Shown: one piece after another, positions 1 through 10,451 of the stretch
Position numbering within the stretch: position 1 is the stretch's first letter
How the letters are laid out: each line of letters begins with the position of its first letter
NCBI GenBank assembly: GCA_029204225.1
Contig: CM055108.1
Location: 2,510,348-2,574,347, forward strand
Source: Diphasiastrum complanatum
Lineage: Eukaryota; Streptophyta; Lycopodiopsida; Lycopodiales; Lycopodiaceae
Length of the DNA stretch: 64,000 bases
Direction of reading: 5' to 3'
The notes under the pieces: model-generated
Told to the model about the DNA's origin: nothing
The model's database searches: none
What the model saw: only the letters and a program-made list of their open reading frames with translations
Position numbers and translations under genes: made by a program

Positions 1-280
1 TCTTGTGGGATGTTAAGTTAAAATTAAAGTTAGAATCACTGTGTGACTGTAAGTGGGTCTTGTCAGTGGATAAGGATCAGTTGGCCTCGCCACGAGGCAA
101 GTCGACAGGACACGCGTCCCGCCAACGGCAACCTGGGTCATGCACGGGTTGCCTGAGTGAACAACTATATGTACAGTGTAATTTCATTTTGAGAAATACA
201 GTTGCTATGTGAGCTTGCTGAGGAGAGTAATTTTCTGTCTGTGTTATTGTGTAGCATGATCTGTGTTCCTGTGCAAAGCA
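1..280 (+). mobile_element. Copia family F 5' LTR, 3' part only
   Basis: This stretch lies directly upstream of a Copia-type primer-binding site and a gag frame, so it should be the end of a 5' LTR. The LTR start is outside the window. The exact end is uncertain; a CA dinucleotide at about 279-280 is the best candidate, leaving about ten bases before the PBS. No coding potential is seen. Confidence 0.55.
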
Positions 281-290
281 AATTCTAAGT

Positions 291-302
291 TGGTATCAGA
301 GC
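291..302 (+). promoter_or_regulatory. Primer-binding site (initiator tRNA-Met), Copia F
   Basis: The 12-mer TGGTATCAGAGC is the usual plant Copia PBS, complementary to the 3' end of initiator tRNA-Met, and would prime minus-strand DNA synthesis. It fixes the strand of the element and places gag downstream. Confidence 0.85.
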
Positions 303-1537
303 CGTACAGGGAGTGTACACAGTACAGTGTTGCCATTGAAGAGAGCTTCGGGAGAACTGTCTTCTGAGAGTTCGGGGTTTTACGGTGGGTTGAAGACGGA
401 AAGAGAAGCACTAGTGCACGGTTTCTAGTTTATAGAGGCTTGCTAAGCTCAGCAGAGGGATTATCAGCCTGTGTATAGCATCAGACAGGGAAAAATTTGG
501 TGAAAAATTGACAATTTCAAAGCCAGCTGAAAATTGAAACCGGACTTGGGGTTACGGTTTTTATACATAACTGGTGATTTCTTCGCTGTTTGTGCACCGT
601 TTTGGATGCTGTAAGGACAGGAAGGAAACTAATCACACTGTCAATCAGCCATGGAGAGATTCTGAGGTTTATGTTTGAGATTTGTCTCCAGACAGTTAAC
701 CTAGCAGATTTGCGGTAAAAAGATGAAAAAGCCACTTTGTCAAGTTGAGCTAAAATCACCGTTTCTCCACGGAATTTCCTGACTGAACATTCTATAGTCA
801 TGGATTCAGTAGGGCGACCCTGCTCCAGGCCTTAGATCGTGCTCAAAACGATCCACAGGAGAGCTTGATCCGATCTTTTTGAGGGAGGGGAGGCGCGGCC
901 GCAGGCAGGGAAGTCGCGGGCAGTTCGCGCGTCCAACGCGATGAAGAACTTAGTGTTTCGAAGTTCTTAGCGTATGCATGAGTTTGGTTCGATGCCCAGA
1001 TGTCCTTTGAACATGTAGATGAGGTGTCAAGTGAATCAGCGGTCCAAAATCTGTGATGGGAGAGAAATTTGAGTCACAAGATTTGGTTCAGCCATTGGAT
1101 GAGCTTTAAACAGGGTCCAGAAGAATTGAAGTGCATTCTGGCCTTCAACTTCATTAAAAATTTTCATACGAAAAGTTGAGTTGGGTCCCTTCACAAGTGA
1201 AGAGTGAGGTTTCTTCAAAGTGAAGAAACAGTTCAAAAGCTAGAAAAGTCCCTATTTTTGGATCATTTGCCCGTTTTGACCCAAATGAAAGGCTATAACC
1301 TCCAAACGAAGGACACCCGGACTGTACCTACAAGTATGGTACAGCAAAACAGAGCGGTTGCAGTGGAGAAAGTGTTCGGAGTACGCCAGAAGTAGTTTCA
1401 CCATTCCACTGGGGTGGAAAGGCGGCAAGTGGCCTGGTAAGAAAAAAAGTGCAGGTCATTATTTTCAACTTCTGACATCACTGTTGGCCTCGACATACTG
1501 TTCTTAGCCTAAGGCAGAAGTTTTAAGCAGTTTTGCG
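303..1537 (+). other. Copia F untranslated leader
   Basis: About 1.2 kb lies between the PBS and the gag start. Short frames on both strands have no recognisable product. The leader is GC-richer around 840-950 than the rest of the window. It probably holds packaging signals, as leaders of LTR elements do, but none can be pointed to. Confidence 0.5.
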
Positions 1538-2187
1538 ATGGCAAACATGGGAGAGTCCATTTTGAGTGAAAGTAACAAATTGGATGGGATTTCCAACTAT
1601 GCAATGTGGAAATTCAAAATGAAAAACATACTGATGGAGAAAGATGTGTGGGAAGTCGTCACAGGTGATGAGAGAAGGCCGCCAAATGAAGCAGACATCA
1701 AAGTGTTCGACAAAAAGATGAGGAAAGTTTTGACCTTCATTAACTTGTCAGTGAAGGATCACATCATTACTCACATTTGTGATGCTATTACACCCAGACA
1801 GGCATGGGATGTGCTAAAGGAGCAGTTCGAGACGTCAAATCCGTCAAGAATCATGTTTTTGAAGTCAAAGTTGAATAGTGCCTGCATGGAACAAGGAGAG
1901 CACATTCAGACGTACATGACCAGAATCAAGACAATGAGAGATGAACTGCATTCTATTGGAGAACGCATACGTGATGTGGAACTGGTGCATAATGCATTAT
2001 GCGGCATTGCAGGACCCTATCAAATGTTTGTGAGCGGAATAGCATCAAGAGAAAGATTGCCAACCTTTGACGAGCTCACAGGAATCTTGATGCAGGAAGA
2101 GCAACGACGAGAAATGGTGAAAGCTAGACGTCAAAATACTGATGATCAGGCACTTGCGACACGCCAAAAACAAGGCAAGGGGCCATG
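1538..2187 (+). pseudogene. Copia F gag (UBN2-type), truncated
   Basis: The frame starts MANMGESILSESNKLDG and continues with the conserved N-terminal pattern of plant Copia gag: a YAMWKFKMKNIL block near residue 22, then a UBN2-like helical domain with AWDVLKEQF near residue 90 and an LTGILMQEEQRR block near residue 180. Gag forms the virus-like particle. About 216 residues remain; the zinc knuckle and all of pol are missing. At about 2188 the reading frame runs into an unrelated Gypsy integrase fragment on the other strand, and the last ten codons before the stop belong to that fragment. Dead remnant. Confidence 0.8.
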
Positions 2188-2189
2188 CC

Positions 2190-2400
2190 TTGCGGCGGGA
2201 TTTCTGTGTTGCTAACACATGAACTGCCATTAATCTAGTTTCACATAATTTGTGCAAAGCTTCATGAAGTGGTTGTAAGGATTTGTCATCATCTAATTGC
2301 TCTGTTGCTGCTATGCGTAAAGATGGCACTAAAAATTCAATCAGCATGACAACATCTTGACCATAAGCAGTTTTGAATGTCCAAAATCTTGCATGCAATT
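2190..2400 (-). pseudogene. Gypsy integrase C-terminal fragment
   Basis: Read on the minus strand the translation contains TAYGQDVVMLIEFLVP followed by a LHEALHKLCETRL helix. It closely matches the fragment at 53371-53733 (LAYGQDAVMPVEFLVP, RHEALQKLC). This is the end of the integrase core of plant Gypsy elements, where the pattern is usually TPFxLxYGxEAVxPxE. Only about 70 codons remain. It directly abuts the Copia F gag, giving a chimeric junction at about 2188. Confidence 0.7.
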
Positions 2401-3073
2401 TATTTTCCAGTCAGACCGACTTGCTTCAACTGTTTTTGGCATAATAGTGTATTTTAATTTTTGAAATTTTTTGTAAATGAACAAATTTGCAGAGGGTATG
2501 TCAAAGTTTCAGACTCTGGGCAATTTCATGAGATGGCGGATGAATTCTAAAACTGTAGTTTTGCTGGCGGACAAGTTCAATAGTGGAAAAAATGCTTGTT
2601 GACAAAAAACATACAATCTTTGAGACAAAATTCGCGGAGCTGCCAAATGACTGATCTTTCACAGATCTAGCCTCAATAGAACTAGCAAATTCTAAGACAA
2701 AGATTTGGTGGGAAAAGGGATTTGACAATAATACAAGTTGATTTCTAGAAATCTGAGTAGGGTCAGAATTCGCAGAGGTGATAGGCTGAAAGATAATGTT
2801 TTGTTATGGCTGCAGACAACCCGACAAACTCTGATATACCTGTTTGATGACAAAATAATGTCGCTTGGATCATTCTTTTAGAAAAAATGCCCAAGTTGAC
2901 GCTTTTGTTTATTCCCCCCGGCTTGATAGGTTGCTCAGCAACTATTGTAGGACCTGGAGAGAAGACTTAATGTGTTGTATTGTAAAGAGGAATATCAGGC
3001 AAGCACATAGCAATAGCAAAGAAAGAACAAAGTAACCTTATGTAAAAATCTTAAAAAGAGGCAATGGTGCCAA
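2401..3073. other. Non-coding stretch, nothing recognised
   Basis: AT-rich sequence with only short frames on both strands. It may be the rest of the Gypsy fragment in decayed form, but no motif supports this. I see no RNA gene or regulatory element. Confidence 0.4.
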
Positions 3074-3185
3074 TGTTGGAAGTAAATTTATTCTTGCAAT
3101 GGCTAGGTCTAACTACGGTTCGGGTTATAGTGTAGTGTAGATCGGTTGTCTGGTTGTAGTGTAGCATAGACCGATCGTCCAGTTC
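3074..3185 (-). repeat. LTR terminal fragment, inverted
   Basis: On the minus strand this piece reads as the end of the LTR family found at 11449-12215: both contain the CCTAGCCAT region next to a TTCGGGTT block. On the plus strand it starts TGTTGGAAG, so in its own orientation it ends CTTCCAACA, as an LTR end should. It stops shortly before a plus-strand LTR start of the same family at 3219. Confidence 0.55.
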
Positions 3186-3218
3186 CTAAAATCTACATAA
3201 AAGCTTACAAATGAAAGG

Positions 3219-3795
3219 TGTTAGCAACACAATGAAAAATAAAAAGAAATAAAACTCCATTACATGTGTATTATAAGTCCACATATGATTAAACGTTAAT
3301 AAACTTCTACTATGGCATGTGTTTTGTAAGTCCATGGGTAGGAGCTTAAATAAATAGAAATTTAAATTTAGACTTAGAGAAACTTAAGAAACTTAAGCTT
3401 AGAAATATAAGATTCTAAGTTATCCTAAGTTCTAAAGTTAGAGATTCTAAAGTTCTAAGTTAGAAGTTGAGAAGCCTTAGAATGGCAAGTTTAAAAACTA
3501 ATCCCATAAGTTAGTGGAATCTTATGGAAGGCCCTCCTTGCTATAAGAAGAGAGGCATTTTCCTTCTAAATAGCACTTTGTGTTTATGACAAATTGCTCT
3601 TGTTATTATCTTGTGATTTCATTGTGTTCTCTTTGGGAAGGTGCTCAGGCCTCATCTTGCTTGCTTTTCGTCGGTACTAATTGTGGCATGCTTATTATTG
3701 CTTTATTGCTTAGTTTAGCCACAATCTATATTTTATCTCCCTTTGGGTGTTAGGTAGGATTTAGATTAGGCACCTTTGCTAGTTGGGTAAGCCTT
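3219..3795 (+). repeat. Truncated solo LTR (TGTTAGCAAC family)
   Basis: It begins TGTTAGCAACACAATG exactly like the 3' LTR at 11449 and runs parallel to it: a series of short TTAGA/TTAAG-rich repeats, the GGAAGGTGCTC block and the final CTAGTTGGGTAAGCC. Similarity ends near 3795. No internal region follows, so it is a truncated solo or orphan LTR. Confidence 0.65.
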
Positions 3796-3981
3796 AGCAA
3801 GAACTTGGCAAAAAGCTCAACAAACGCACATGGAAAAACTTACTGCTGATTTCTAGACTGCAATGAAAAATATTGTTGACAAATCATTTTTAGCAAGAGA
3901 AAATACCTGGTGTTCTATGTATTCGTAGAATCACACTGCCAATGAGTCTCCCCAACTAAAACATCATTATCCGATAACATC

Positions 3982-4631
3982 TGTGAAAGATTCAACTAGT
4001 TTCATCACATTTTGCTATACTTCCATATTTGGCATATTGAGGCCAAAACTTGTTTTAGACTTAGAGGTTGACTGTTCAAAGTTCATTAGCATAAATTTCA
4101 TTTGAATAAACACTTTTTGAAAGTGTGAGAAAGCTAGAATGCGAGTTTGAGTAGATTCAAATTTGAATAATTGGCTACATTGAATCTAGACCCAAAATTA
4201 GTAGGGTTAGCATTTTGGTGGGAAAGCCAAGTGGCCAAATAGGGTTTGGACCTGTTATAAAAGGATGTAACTCGTGGAGAGAGCAATCTTCTCTCTTCTC
4301 TATCTCATTTCATGCTTATACATGGTTCTCTTGGGTTCTACTATCCATTGGTGCACTATGCTTGTGATTGCATGCAATTCTATGTGTAGAATGATCTATA
4401 TTTGTTATTTTTGGATCCACACATGTGAAATACAATAACTTGCTGGTTTTGTATGGACAGCAATAGTACTTTATCATTTCATTCAAGTTTGATCAAGTTC
4501 TATTAGTGTTTGCATCTCATTTTGTGTGTAGATGCTGATTTTTCTACATAGGTGAGATTGGTAGTGTATTTCTCTTTCTAACCAAAGATCATTCAAATAG
4601 ATTGCATCATAAAGATCTGAAATCTTACACA
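3982..4631 (+). repeat. 5' LTR of Copia C copy 1
   Basis: A 650-bp LTR from TGTGAAAGATTCAAC to CTTACACA, immediately followed by the PBS. It has the same length and boundaries as the LTR at 58524-59173. A TATAAAAGG box at about 4256 fits the usual LTR promoter, with transcript starts expected some 30 bp downstream. Confidence 0.85.
4256..4262 (+). promoter_or_regulatory. LTR TATA box, Copia C copy 1
   Basis: TATAAAA lies inside the LTR and is conserved at the matching site of copy 2 (58798). It would drive the element's genomic RNA. Confidence 0.5.
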
Positions 4632-4643
4632 TGGTATCAGATC
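4632..4643 (+). promoter_or_regulatory. Degenerate tRNA-Met PBS, Copia C copy 1
   Basis: TGGTATCAGATC directly follows the LTR. Copy 2 has the consensus TGGTATCAGAGC, so this copy carries one change in its PBS. Confidence 0.8.
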
Positions 4644-5231
4644 TTGTGTTTCAGGTTATGAAGGAGGAAATCAGATCTATCAATGATTTGGTGAAGATAT
4701 CAAGTCTAGAGCATGCTAGAGAGGATTCTACACTAAAATCAAGTTTTTTGCTTTTGTAGATTGGATCTTTTGTAGATCAAAACACTATATACGTCAATAT
4801 ACTTGATCGATTCCCATTTTTGAATTCACATACTGGATTTGGCTGATTTTTTGATCATTGGATCAGCCTAAGTGGTGGCTTATAGATTGCATATCAAATT
4901 TTCAGCATTTGCATGTAGATTTGGAATAGTCAATTTTTTGTGATTTTGTCAAAACCCTAATTTTGATTGGATCTCTAGATAGTGAGGTTGCTGGACTTCA
5001 TTTGAGTATGTTTCAATCTTAGGAAGTGACAAAAGTCATTATATTGAGAATAGATCATAGGTTGATCAAGATTCCATGATTCTATGTGTTGATTTGCTTG
5101 GATAAGTGCTAGAAGAGAATTTGTGAGATACTTTCAAATCTTGGTGATTTTTTTTGAAAGCATTTGTTGTTGTTCAAAGGAGTGCTTTGTGCATTGAAAT
5201 AGGTTGAAAGAAAATATCAAGTCAGTACTAC

Positions 5232-7096
5232 ATGGCAACCTCAATTGGAGTCATGTTGGAAGCCAATGATAGGCTTACCTCAAGTAACTATTCATTGTGG
5301 AAAGTGAGGATGGAGTCACTTCTTGAGATGAATGATGTTTTGGATATTGTTGTAGGTTTGGAGGAGAGACCAACAACACAACAAGATCAAATGAGGTATG
5401 ACAAGAGGGCCAAGAAGGCTTTACACATGATAAAGATGAATGTTACCAATGAACTTCTCAAGGAAGTTGGTAAGTGCACATCATCTTTGGAAGCTTGGAA
5501 TTTAATGAAGAAGCTTTATGAATCCAAGTCTAATTCTAGAGTGTTGACTCTAAGAAGGAAAATATTTTCTTGTTTGCAAAAGAATGAAGAAATTCCAAGT
5601 ATTTTTGTTTTGAGAATGAAAGCATTGAATGATGAGTTGGCTTGCATTGATGAAAGCATTAAGGAAGGAGAGCTTATTCAAGTAATTCTTAATGGCATGT
5701 TGGATGCTCATGCTAACATTGTTCAAAGTATTACTATTCAAAAGACTTTGCGAAGCTTGATGGATCTTCAAGAGATCTTGATCAATGAGGAATATAGGCC
5801 TCAAGCAAGAGGTGGATCTACATCGACACTTCAAGAGGATGCTATGTTCACAAAGGGCAAATTCAAGGGCAAAACCAAAAGTAAGTGGTCTAACGGGCAA
5901 GATCAAGTGGATGCTTCTTCAAGTAGCAAAAAGAAGGATAGATTAAAGCTCAAGTGATTCTATTGTGGCATCAAAGGACACTTTGGAAGTGAGTGCTACA
6001 AGAAGAAGAGAGATCAAGGAGACAAGCAAGGTAATCTTACTCTTGATGAGGATGGTTTGGATGTTCAAGATGCAAATGATGATGCTTTTGTGATGTCTTC
6101 ATGTATGCTTGCTAATGATGGAGATATAGATCCTTAGTGGATTGATAGTGGAGCAAGTTCACACATGACCTTTCAAAAAGAGTACTTCACTTCTTTGTTG
6201 GCATATGGAGATGACAAGAGGGTGATCTACACGGCCAATGATGGTGAGTGTGCAATCAAAGGGATTGGCACAATTCCTATTGCTCTCTCTACAAATAGGA
6301 ATGTTCATTTGGAGGATGTCTTGTCTATTCCATCTATTACCAAGAATTTGCTTAGTGTGAGCCAAATGTTAAGTAAAGGCCTCAAGATGGAGTTTGATGG
6401 AGATGCTTGTTTGCTCAAAAGGAAGTATGTCTTGATTGGAAAAGGTAAAAGGCAAGGGAAGTTATTCAAACTAGATCCATGTGTTATTGCTAACCAAGTT
6501 GGATGTGTTGCAAGGGAGCAAATTTCTATTCAAGTGGTTTAGCACAAAAGGATGGGACACCTCAGCTTCAAGTCATTGGAGGTAATGGCAAGGAAGAAGG
6601 TTGTGATTGGTCTTCCAAGTTTGTTAAGTGATGTCAAGCATGTTTGTGAGTCTTGTGCTTTGTCAAATTCACATAGACTACCTTATACTAGATCTATATC
6701 TAGATCTACAAAGCCTTTTCAACTTGTACATTTGGATATTTGATGGATTTACTACAATTGGCAATAGTGGAGCTAAGATGTATGTAGCATTCATTGATGA
6801 TTTTAGTAGATTTTGTTGGGTCTATCTACTAAAGAGCAAGGATGAAGTGTATGATGTCTTTATCAAGTTCAAGAATGCAAGGGAGAACCAATTTCCCACA
6901 AAGATCAAGTGCTTCAGAGATGACAATGGTGGTGAGTACATATCTAACAAGTTCAAGGCCTTTTGTGATGAGCAGGGGATCAAGAGGGAGTATACAACAT
7001 CAAGGACCCCACAACAAAATGGAGTGGTTGAAAGGAAGAATAGGACTTTATGTGAAAGTGTTAAAGCTATGAGGTTAAGTGCTAATCTTGACAGAT
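5232..7096 (+). pseudogene. Copia C copy 1 gag-protease-integrase
   Basis: The polyprotein starts MATSIGVMLEANDRLTSSNY. Gag (UBN2) covers about the first 240 codons. An in-frame TGA at 5955 sits where copy 2 has the first Cys of the zinc knuckle, and another stop falls at 6136 just before the protease motif WIDSGASSH. Further stops at 6540 and 6741 and a one-base insertion near 6738 follow. The integrase core is readable: LVHLDI (first Asp), DDNGGEYIS (second Asp) and PQQNGVVERKNRTL (Glu) are all kept. Coding stops at about 7096 at a deletion junction. RT and RNase H are absent. Confidence 0.85.
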
Positions 7097-7299
7097 TTTG
7101 CTATATTTCCATATTTGGCATATTGGGACCAAAACTTGTTTTAGACTTAGAGGTTGACTTTTCAAAGTTCATTAGTATAAAATTCATTTGAATAAACACT
7201 TTTTCAAAGTGTGAGAAAGTTAGAATGCGAGTTTGAGTAGATTCAAATTTGAATAATTGGGTACATTGAATCATTAATCAGCTCAGGTTCGCACTCAGA

Positions 7300-7679
7300 T
7301 CTGAGACGTTTTACCCGTTCAATGTAATCTCGGACCATTTTTTGCTTTCCCATTTTAATTTTACTTAAAAGTAGAAAAGGGTCTTCCATAAACTTTTGAG
7401 ATTTGAACCATATAATAAGGGCTCGTTTAACAGTCTCCTAATCTGTATGCTCAGTTTCATGTTGATTATAGTGCCAATTTTGCACTGCACTTGTTAAGGC
7501 CATAGGAAAAGCTTAAGTTTATCTTGGAAATTTTTTTTGCCATAGACTTCACAAGATTCAAAAGAGATATGAAGAAATCTAACTAGATCTAATCCATTGT
7601 ATTTGGGTAGATCCAAGCGAGGTGCTCTTCTAACAATGATTGCATTGACTTCATGAGGAGCACCTCCAGGGGCAGCCAT
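7300..7679 (-). pseudogene. Gypsy gag N-terminal fragment
   Basis: The minus-strand frame starts MAAPGGAPHEVNAIIVRRAP and gives RLDLPKYNGLDLVRFL, which fits the start of a retrotransposon gag domain of plant Gypsy elements (RxLKLPxFxGxDPxxWL). After a stop at 7494 the same strand continues with a QVQCKIGTI-like helix. About 125 codons are left. It ends at the junction with the Copia C fragment near 7275. Confidence 0.6.
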
Positions 7680-8869
7680 CTTTACAAATTAAATCAAGCA
7701 GACAATGAGATTCTAGATTTTCAATCAAAACTATCTTAGATCAGATCTGTTAGATCTCTTCCACTTGACAAAAATCAGATTCCTATATCGTGAAAAAGAT
7801 TTTGAAATTCAACCAATCAAAACTTCTCAAAAATGAAAAATTTCTCAGAATCAAAATTAGACTGTATCAAATTTGACCCAATTTTTGACAGGGACTTGAT
7901 TAGGAAAATCAGAACCTAAAAATAGAACTGGCAAAAGTTCCCTAGGTGATGATTCACTCGGCGAGAGTTCAGTAGTGCTATTTTTGAAAAAAACTTTCTA
8001 ATCAGACTTTTCTGACAAATTCTATGAAAATAACCTTCGCCGAACTCTCAGACTCAGAATCTGACACAGATAAAGCTAGAGTAAAACCGGCGAAGGTTTC
8101 TGCCACACAAAAACACAGTTTCTATAGTTTGAAGAGGGTAAAAATCAAGATCTTATATGATCTGGATAAGATGAATGTTTGCCAAACTCAAAAAAAGTAA
8201 TTTACTATAAATAGAATGATCTGAAAACTCAACGAAGGTTTTGGCGAAGAATGAAGAGTAATACTAGTATTTTTGCAAAAAAGAGACTTTTTTGGCAAAA
8301 ATATGACAATATGACAACTGATCCTCTGAGAAACCTTCTATTTCTGATATTATTCTTCGTCGACCTGGCAGTAGATAAATCTGAATCACACCTTATGCAC
8401 AGTGAATCGGACGAAGGTTCCTTTTCTATATTTTTAGGGTTTTAGTAATTTTTTGGTGTTTTTTGATGGTTTTTCTGATGTTTCTAGAAATCTGCTGGGA
8501 AGGATTGTTCGCCCTTCAAAATGAAGGTTTTGTGATCAAAACCAAAGGTCCCTGCAACTCGGCGAATGTTTCTTGTCAGCTTTGATGACGATTTTTGCCT
8601 CCTTTTGACCAAAATCTGGCAGATTTGATCGGTTTTTGTTGTTTTTTCTGATATCTCAGATCCAAATGGATCTTAAGATTGGTGATCTGAATAGATTTTC
8701 ATGTTCTACAATCAGATTAGATTTTAAACAAGCAAATCCACTCAAATCAAGCAAAATCACTCCCAAACTAACCCTAAATGCAGATTTAACACTATTCATG
8801 CAACGACAAGATGCCTAATGCAAGCTAACCATCCAACAAACATGTTGCAAGCTGAAAAATTGGCGTAGC
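7680..8869 (-). other. Leader of the minus-strand Gypsy
   Basis: This is the region between the gag start (7679) and the PBS (8870). It is AT-rich with recurring GAAGGTT/GGCGAA-type motifs (for example near 8030-8100 and 8230-8420). Short frames on both strands have no recognisable product. Confidence 0.5.
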
Positions 8870-8887
8870 TCCCCGACAACGGCACCA
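8870..8887 (-). promoter_or_regulatory. Gypsy primer-binding site, tRNA-Asp type
   Basis: On the minus strand the sequence reads TGGTGCCGTTGTCGGGGA. This matches the plant Gypsy PBS complementary to the 3' end of tRNA-Asp (usually TGGCGCCGTTGCCGGGGA) with two changes. It sits right next to the inferred LTR end. Confidence 0.75.
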
Positions 8888-8891
8888 GAAT

Positions 8892-9258
8892 TGTAGTGAG
8901 ATTTCTTTCCTTGCCTATCTTTGACCCAAGAACTAATCAATCTAGCATCGAGCCATTTCACAAGAGAACCAATCTGCTTTATTGAAATGAGATATGTACA
9001 TGTGTAGAAACTCGAGTTGGTCCCTTTTTATAGTAGAGAGGAGGACCCTGGTCTCTGAATCCTATTGGTCCATTTCTGCCTCCCTAATTATTCAAATTTA
9101 AAAAAAAGTGAAAACCATTCAAATTGGAGAGAAACCCAACTTTATTCACTAACTTGACATTTAGGCCTTGCGACATTAAAAGTCCTGCAAAAAGGCCTAA
9201 AGTCCTTTTATTGACTTGCAACTAATCAAATAACTATGTGATCATCGGAAATGGACTT
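8892..9258 (-). repeat. 5' LTR of the minus-strand Gypsy
   Basis: In the element's orientation the LTR ends CTCACTACA just before the PBS. The other end is placed near 9258 only because a terminal TTACA is seen there. It contains a TATA-like TATAAAAAGG on the minus strand near 9030. The right boundary is uncertain. Confidence 0.45.
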
Positions 9259-9269
9259 ACATACGCAGG

Positions 9270-9872
9270 GTGCCAAATCTCTCTCACTTCTTAACTAGGG
9301 TTAGGGTTGCCTTGGGATCTGCCATTACTAACAAATCTACCATTCCACCATTACCTCCACCACCTACTGCCATCTCCACGTCTTCAATTACACTTAACAT
9401 GGGCCTTGATACCATTCCAAAAGAACAATCTCCCGTACATATTTTCCCTCTATTTGACTCTTCGATAAACGTAGACAATTTTGCCTTACACTTACTAACG
9501 CAAACCCAATCCACCATTGTAACAACCATTCTCGTCCATTCTTCTCCTTCACAAGCTAATTCACCTCCAAAACACCAATCACCTCTACAATCAACTCCTC
9601 CAAAATCTCAATCCCCTCCACCTACTCAAAATACATCTTCTCCATCAATTCTAGATCTCCTTCCATATGACCCTATGCCTTACTCCCACTATGGATGCCC
9701 CTTCCCTGACCTTGGACCTTGGGAGCAATCACCACTACAGGCCCAAAAAGTGATATGCTTGGTGAACGAGCTGCAATACAGCATTCTCGACACATTGTTA
9801 GGCCAGCACGCACTAAGGCAAGTAGACGATGGAGCCATTGCACATCTTCAGCAAGAGAAAGTTGGTGGCTGA
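9270..9872 (+). pseudogene. Pro-rich ORF of the non-autonomous element
   Basis: A 200-codon frame with a Pro/Ser/Thr-rich middle (for example TIPPLPPPPTA near residue 23 and KSQSPPPTQNTSS near residue 112). The following frame (9934-10227) is shifted and predicts a coiled coil rich in Gln, Leu and Glu. Together they resemble the low-complexity N-terminus of some plant LTR-element gag proteins, but this is only a resemblance. Function unknown. Confidence 0.35.
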
Positions 9873-9933
9873 TTCCAATCAACAACAATAGCAAATCAAG
9901 AATCTAAATGCATACATCCAACAGCAGCAACAG

Positions 9934-10451
9934 ATGCTCAACCACCTTCACAACCAAATCCAGTTGAAAGATCAACAAATATCTCAACTGCAAAATCTCA
10001 CGGTAGCTCTTACTACGGAAAAGGATGATGCCTTAGTAGTTGCAATAGCAGCACGTTCTACTATAAAGGATCAGCTGGAAGAGGTCAACTTCACCAACTT
10101 CGCATCTTCACCTATTCTTGAGGAAACTCAGATTCTAGTGGAGGCATATCAAAAGTTGGCACAAAGGCCACGATGGAGCAACATAGTCAAATGCAAAAAT
10201 CATATACTACTTCTATCAAGGCCCTAAACCAACATATTGCCACCCTGGAAGAAAATTTAAAGGTGGCCACCCAATCGACACCTTTTGTCCATGCAGAACA
10301 TGCCCAGTTTCACCAATCACGGCATTATTATGATGGATCAGATGGTGGTGATTGGGCAGATTTTCAAGGGCCTCTAGCAACAAATCAGGGGTCGACATTT
10401 CAAGGCCCATCTCAAGTGTCGGCAGCTCCTCCACCAGCCACCAACTCGTAG
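9934..10451 (+). pseudogene. Coiled-coil ORF of the non-autonomous element
   Basis: Two overlapping frames (9934-10227 and 10173-10451) form one segment if a single shift is allowed. Heptad-like Leu/Gln spacing (IQLKDQQISQLQNL, then ALNQHIATLEENLKVA) suggests a coiled coil, followed by a Gly/Ser/Pro-rich tail. It probably continues the protein begun at 9270. No enzyme motif is seen. Confidence 0.35.

Larger units (their letters stand above)
3982..7274 (+). mobile_element. Copia family C, copy 1 (internally deleted)
   Basis: Layout: 5' LTR 3982-4631, PBS 4632, leader, gag-protease-integrase remnant 5232-7096, then a jump into the middle of an LTR (7097-7274). It is a close relative of the element at 58524-64000, matching nearly base for base over long stretches. 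Everything from the integrase C-terminus to the 3' LTR start is deleted. The right end of the LTR is also lost at about 7275, where a minus-strand Gypsy begins. It is immobile by itself. Confidence 0.85.

Noticed and set aside
291-302. TGGTATCAGAGC sites as possible tRNA gene remnants
   Set aside because: Only the 12-base PBS is present, each next to an LTR end. No tRNA cloverleaf surrounds it.
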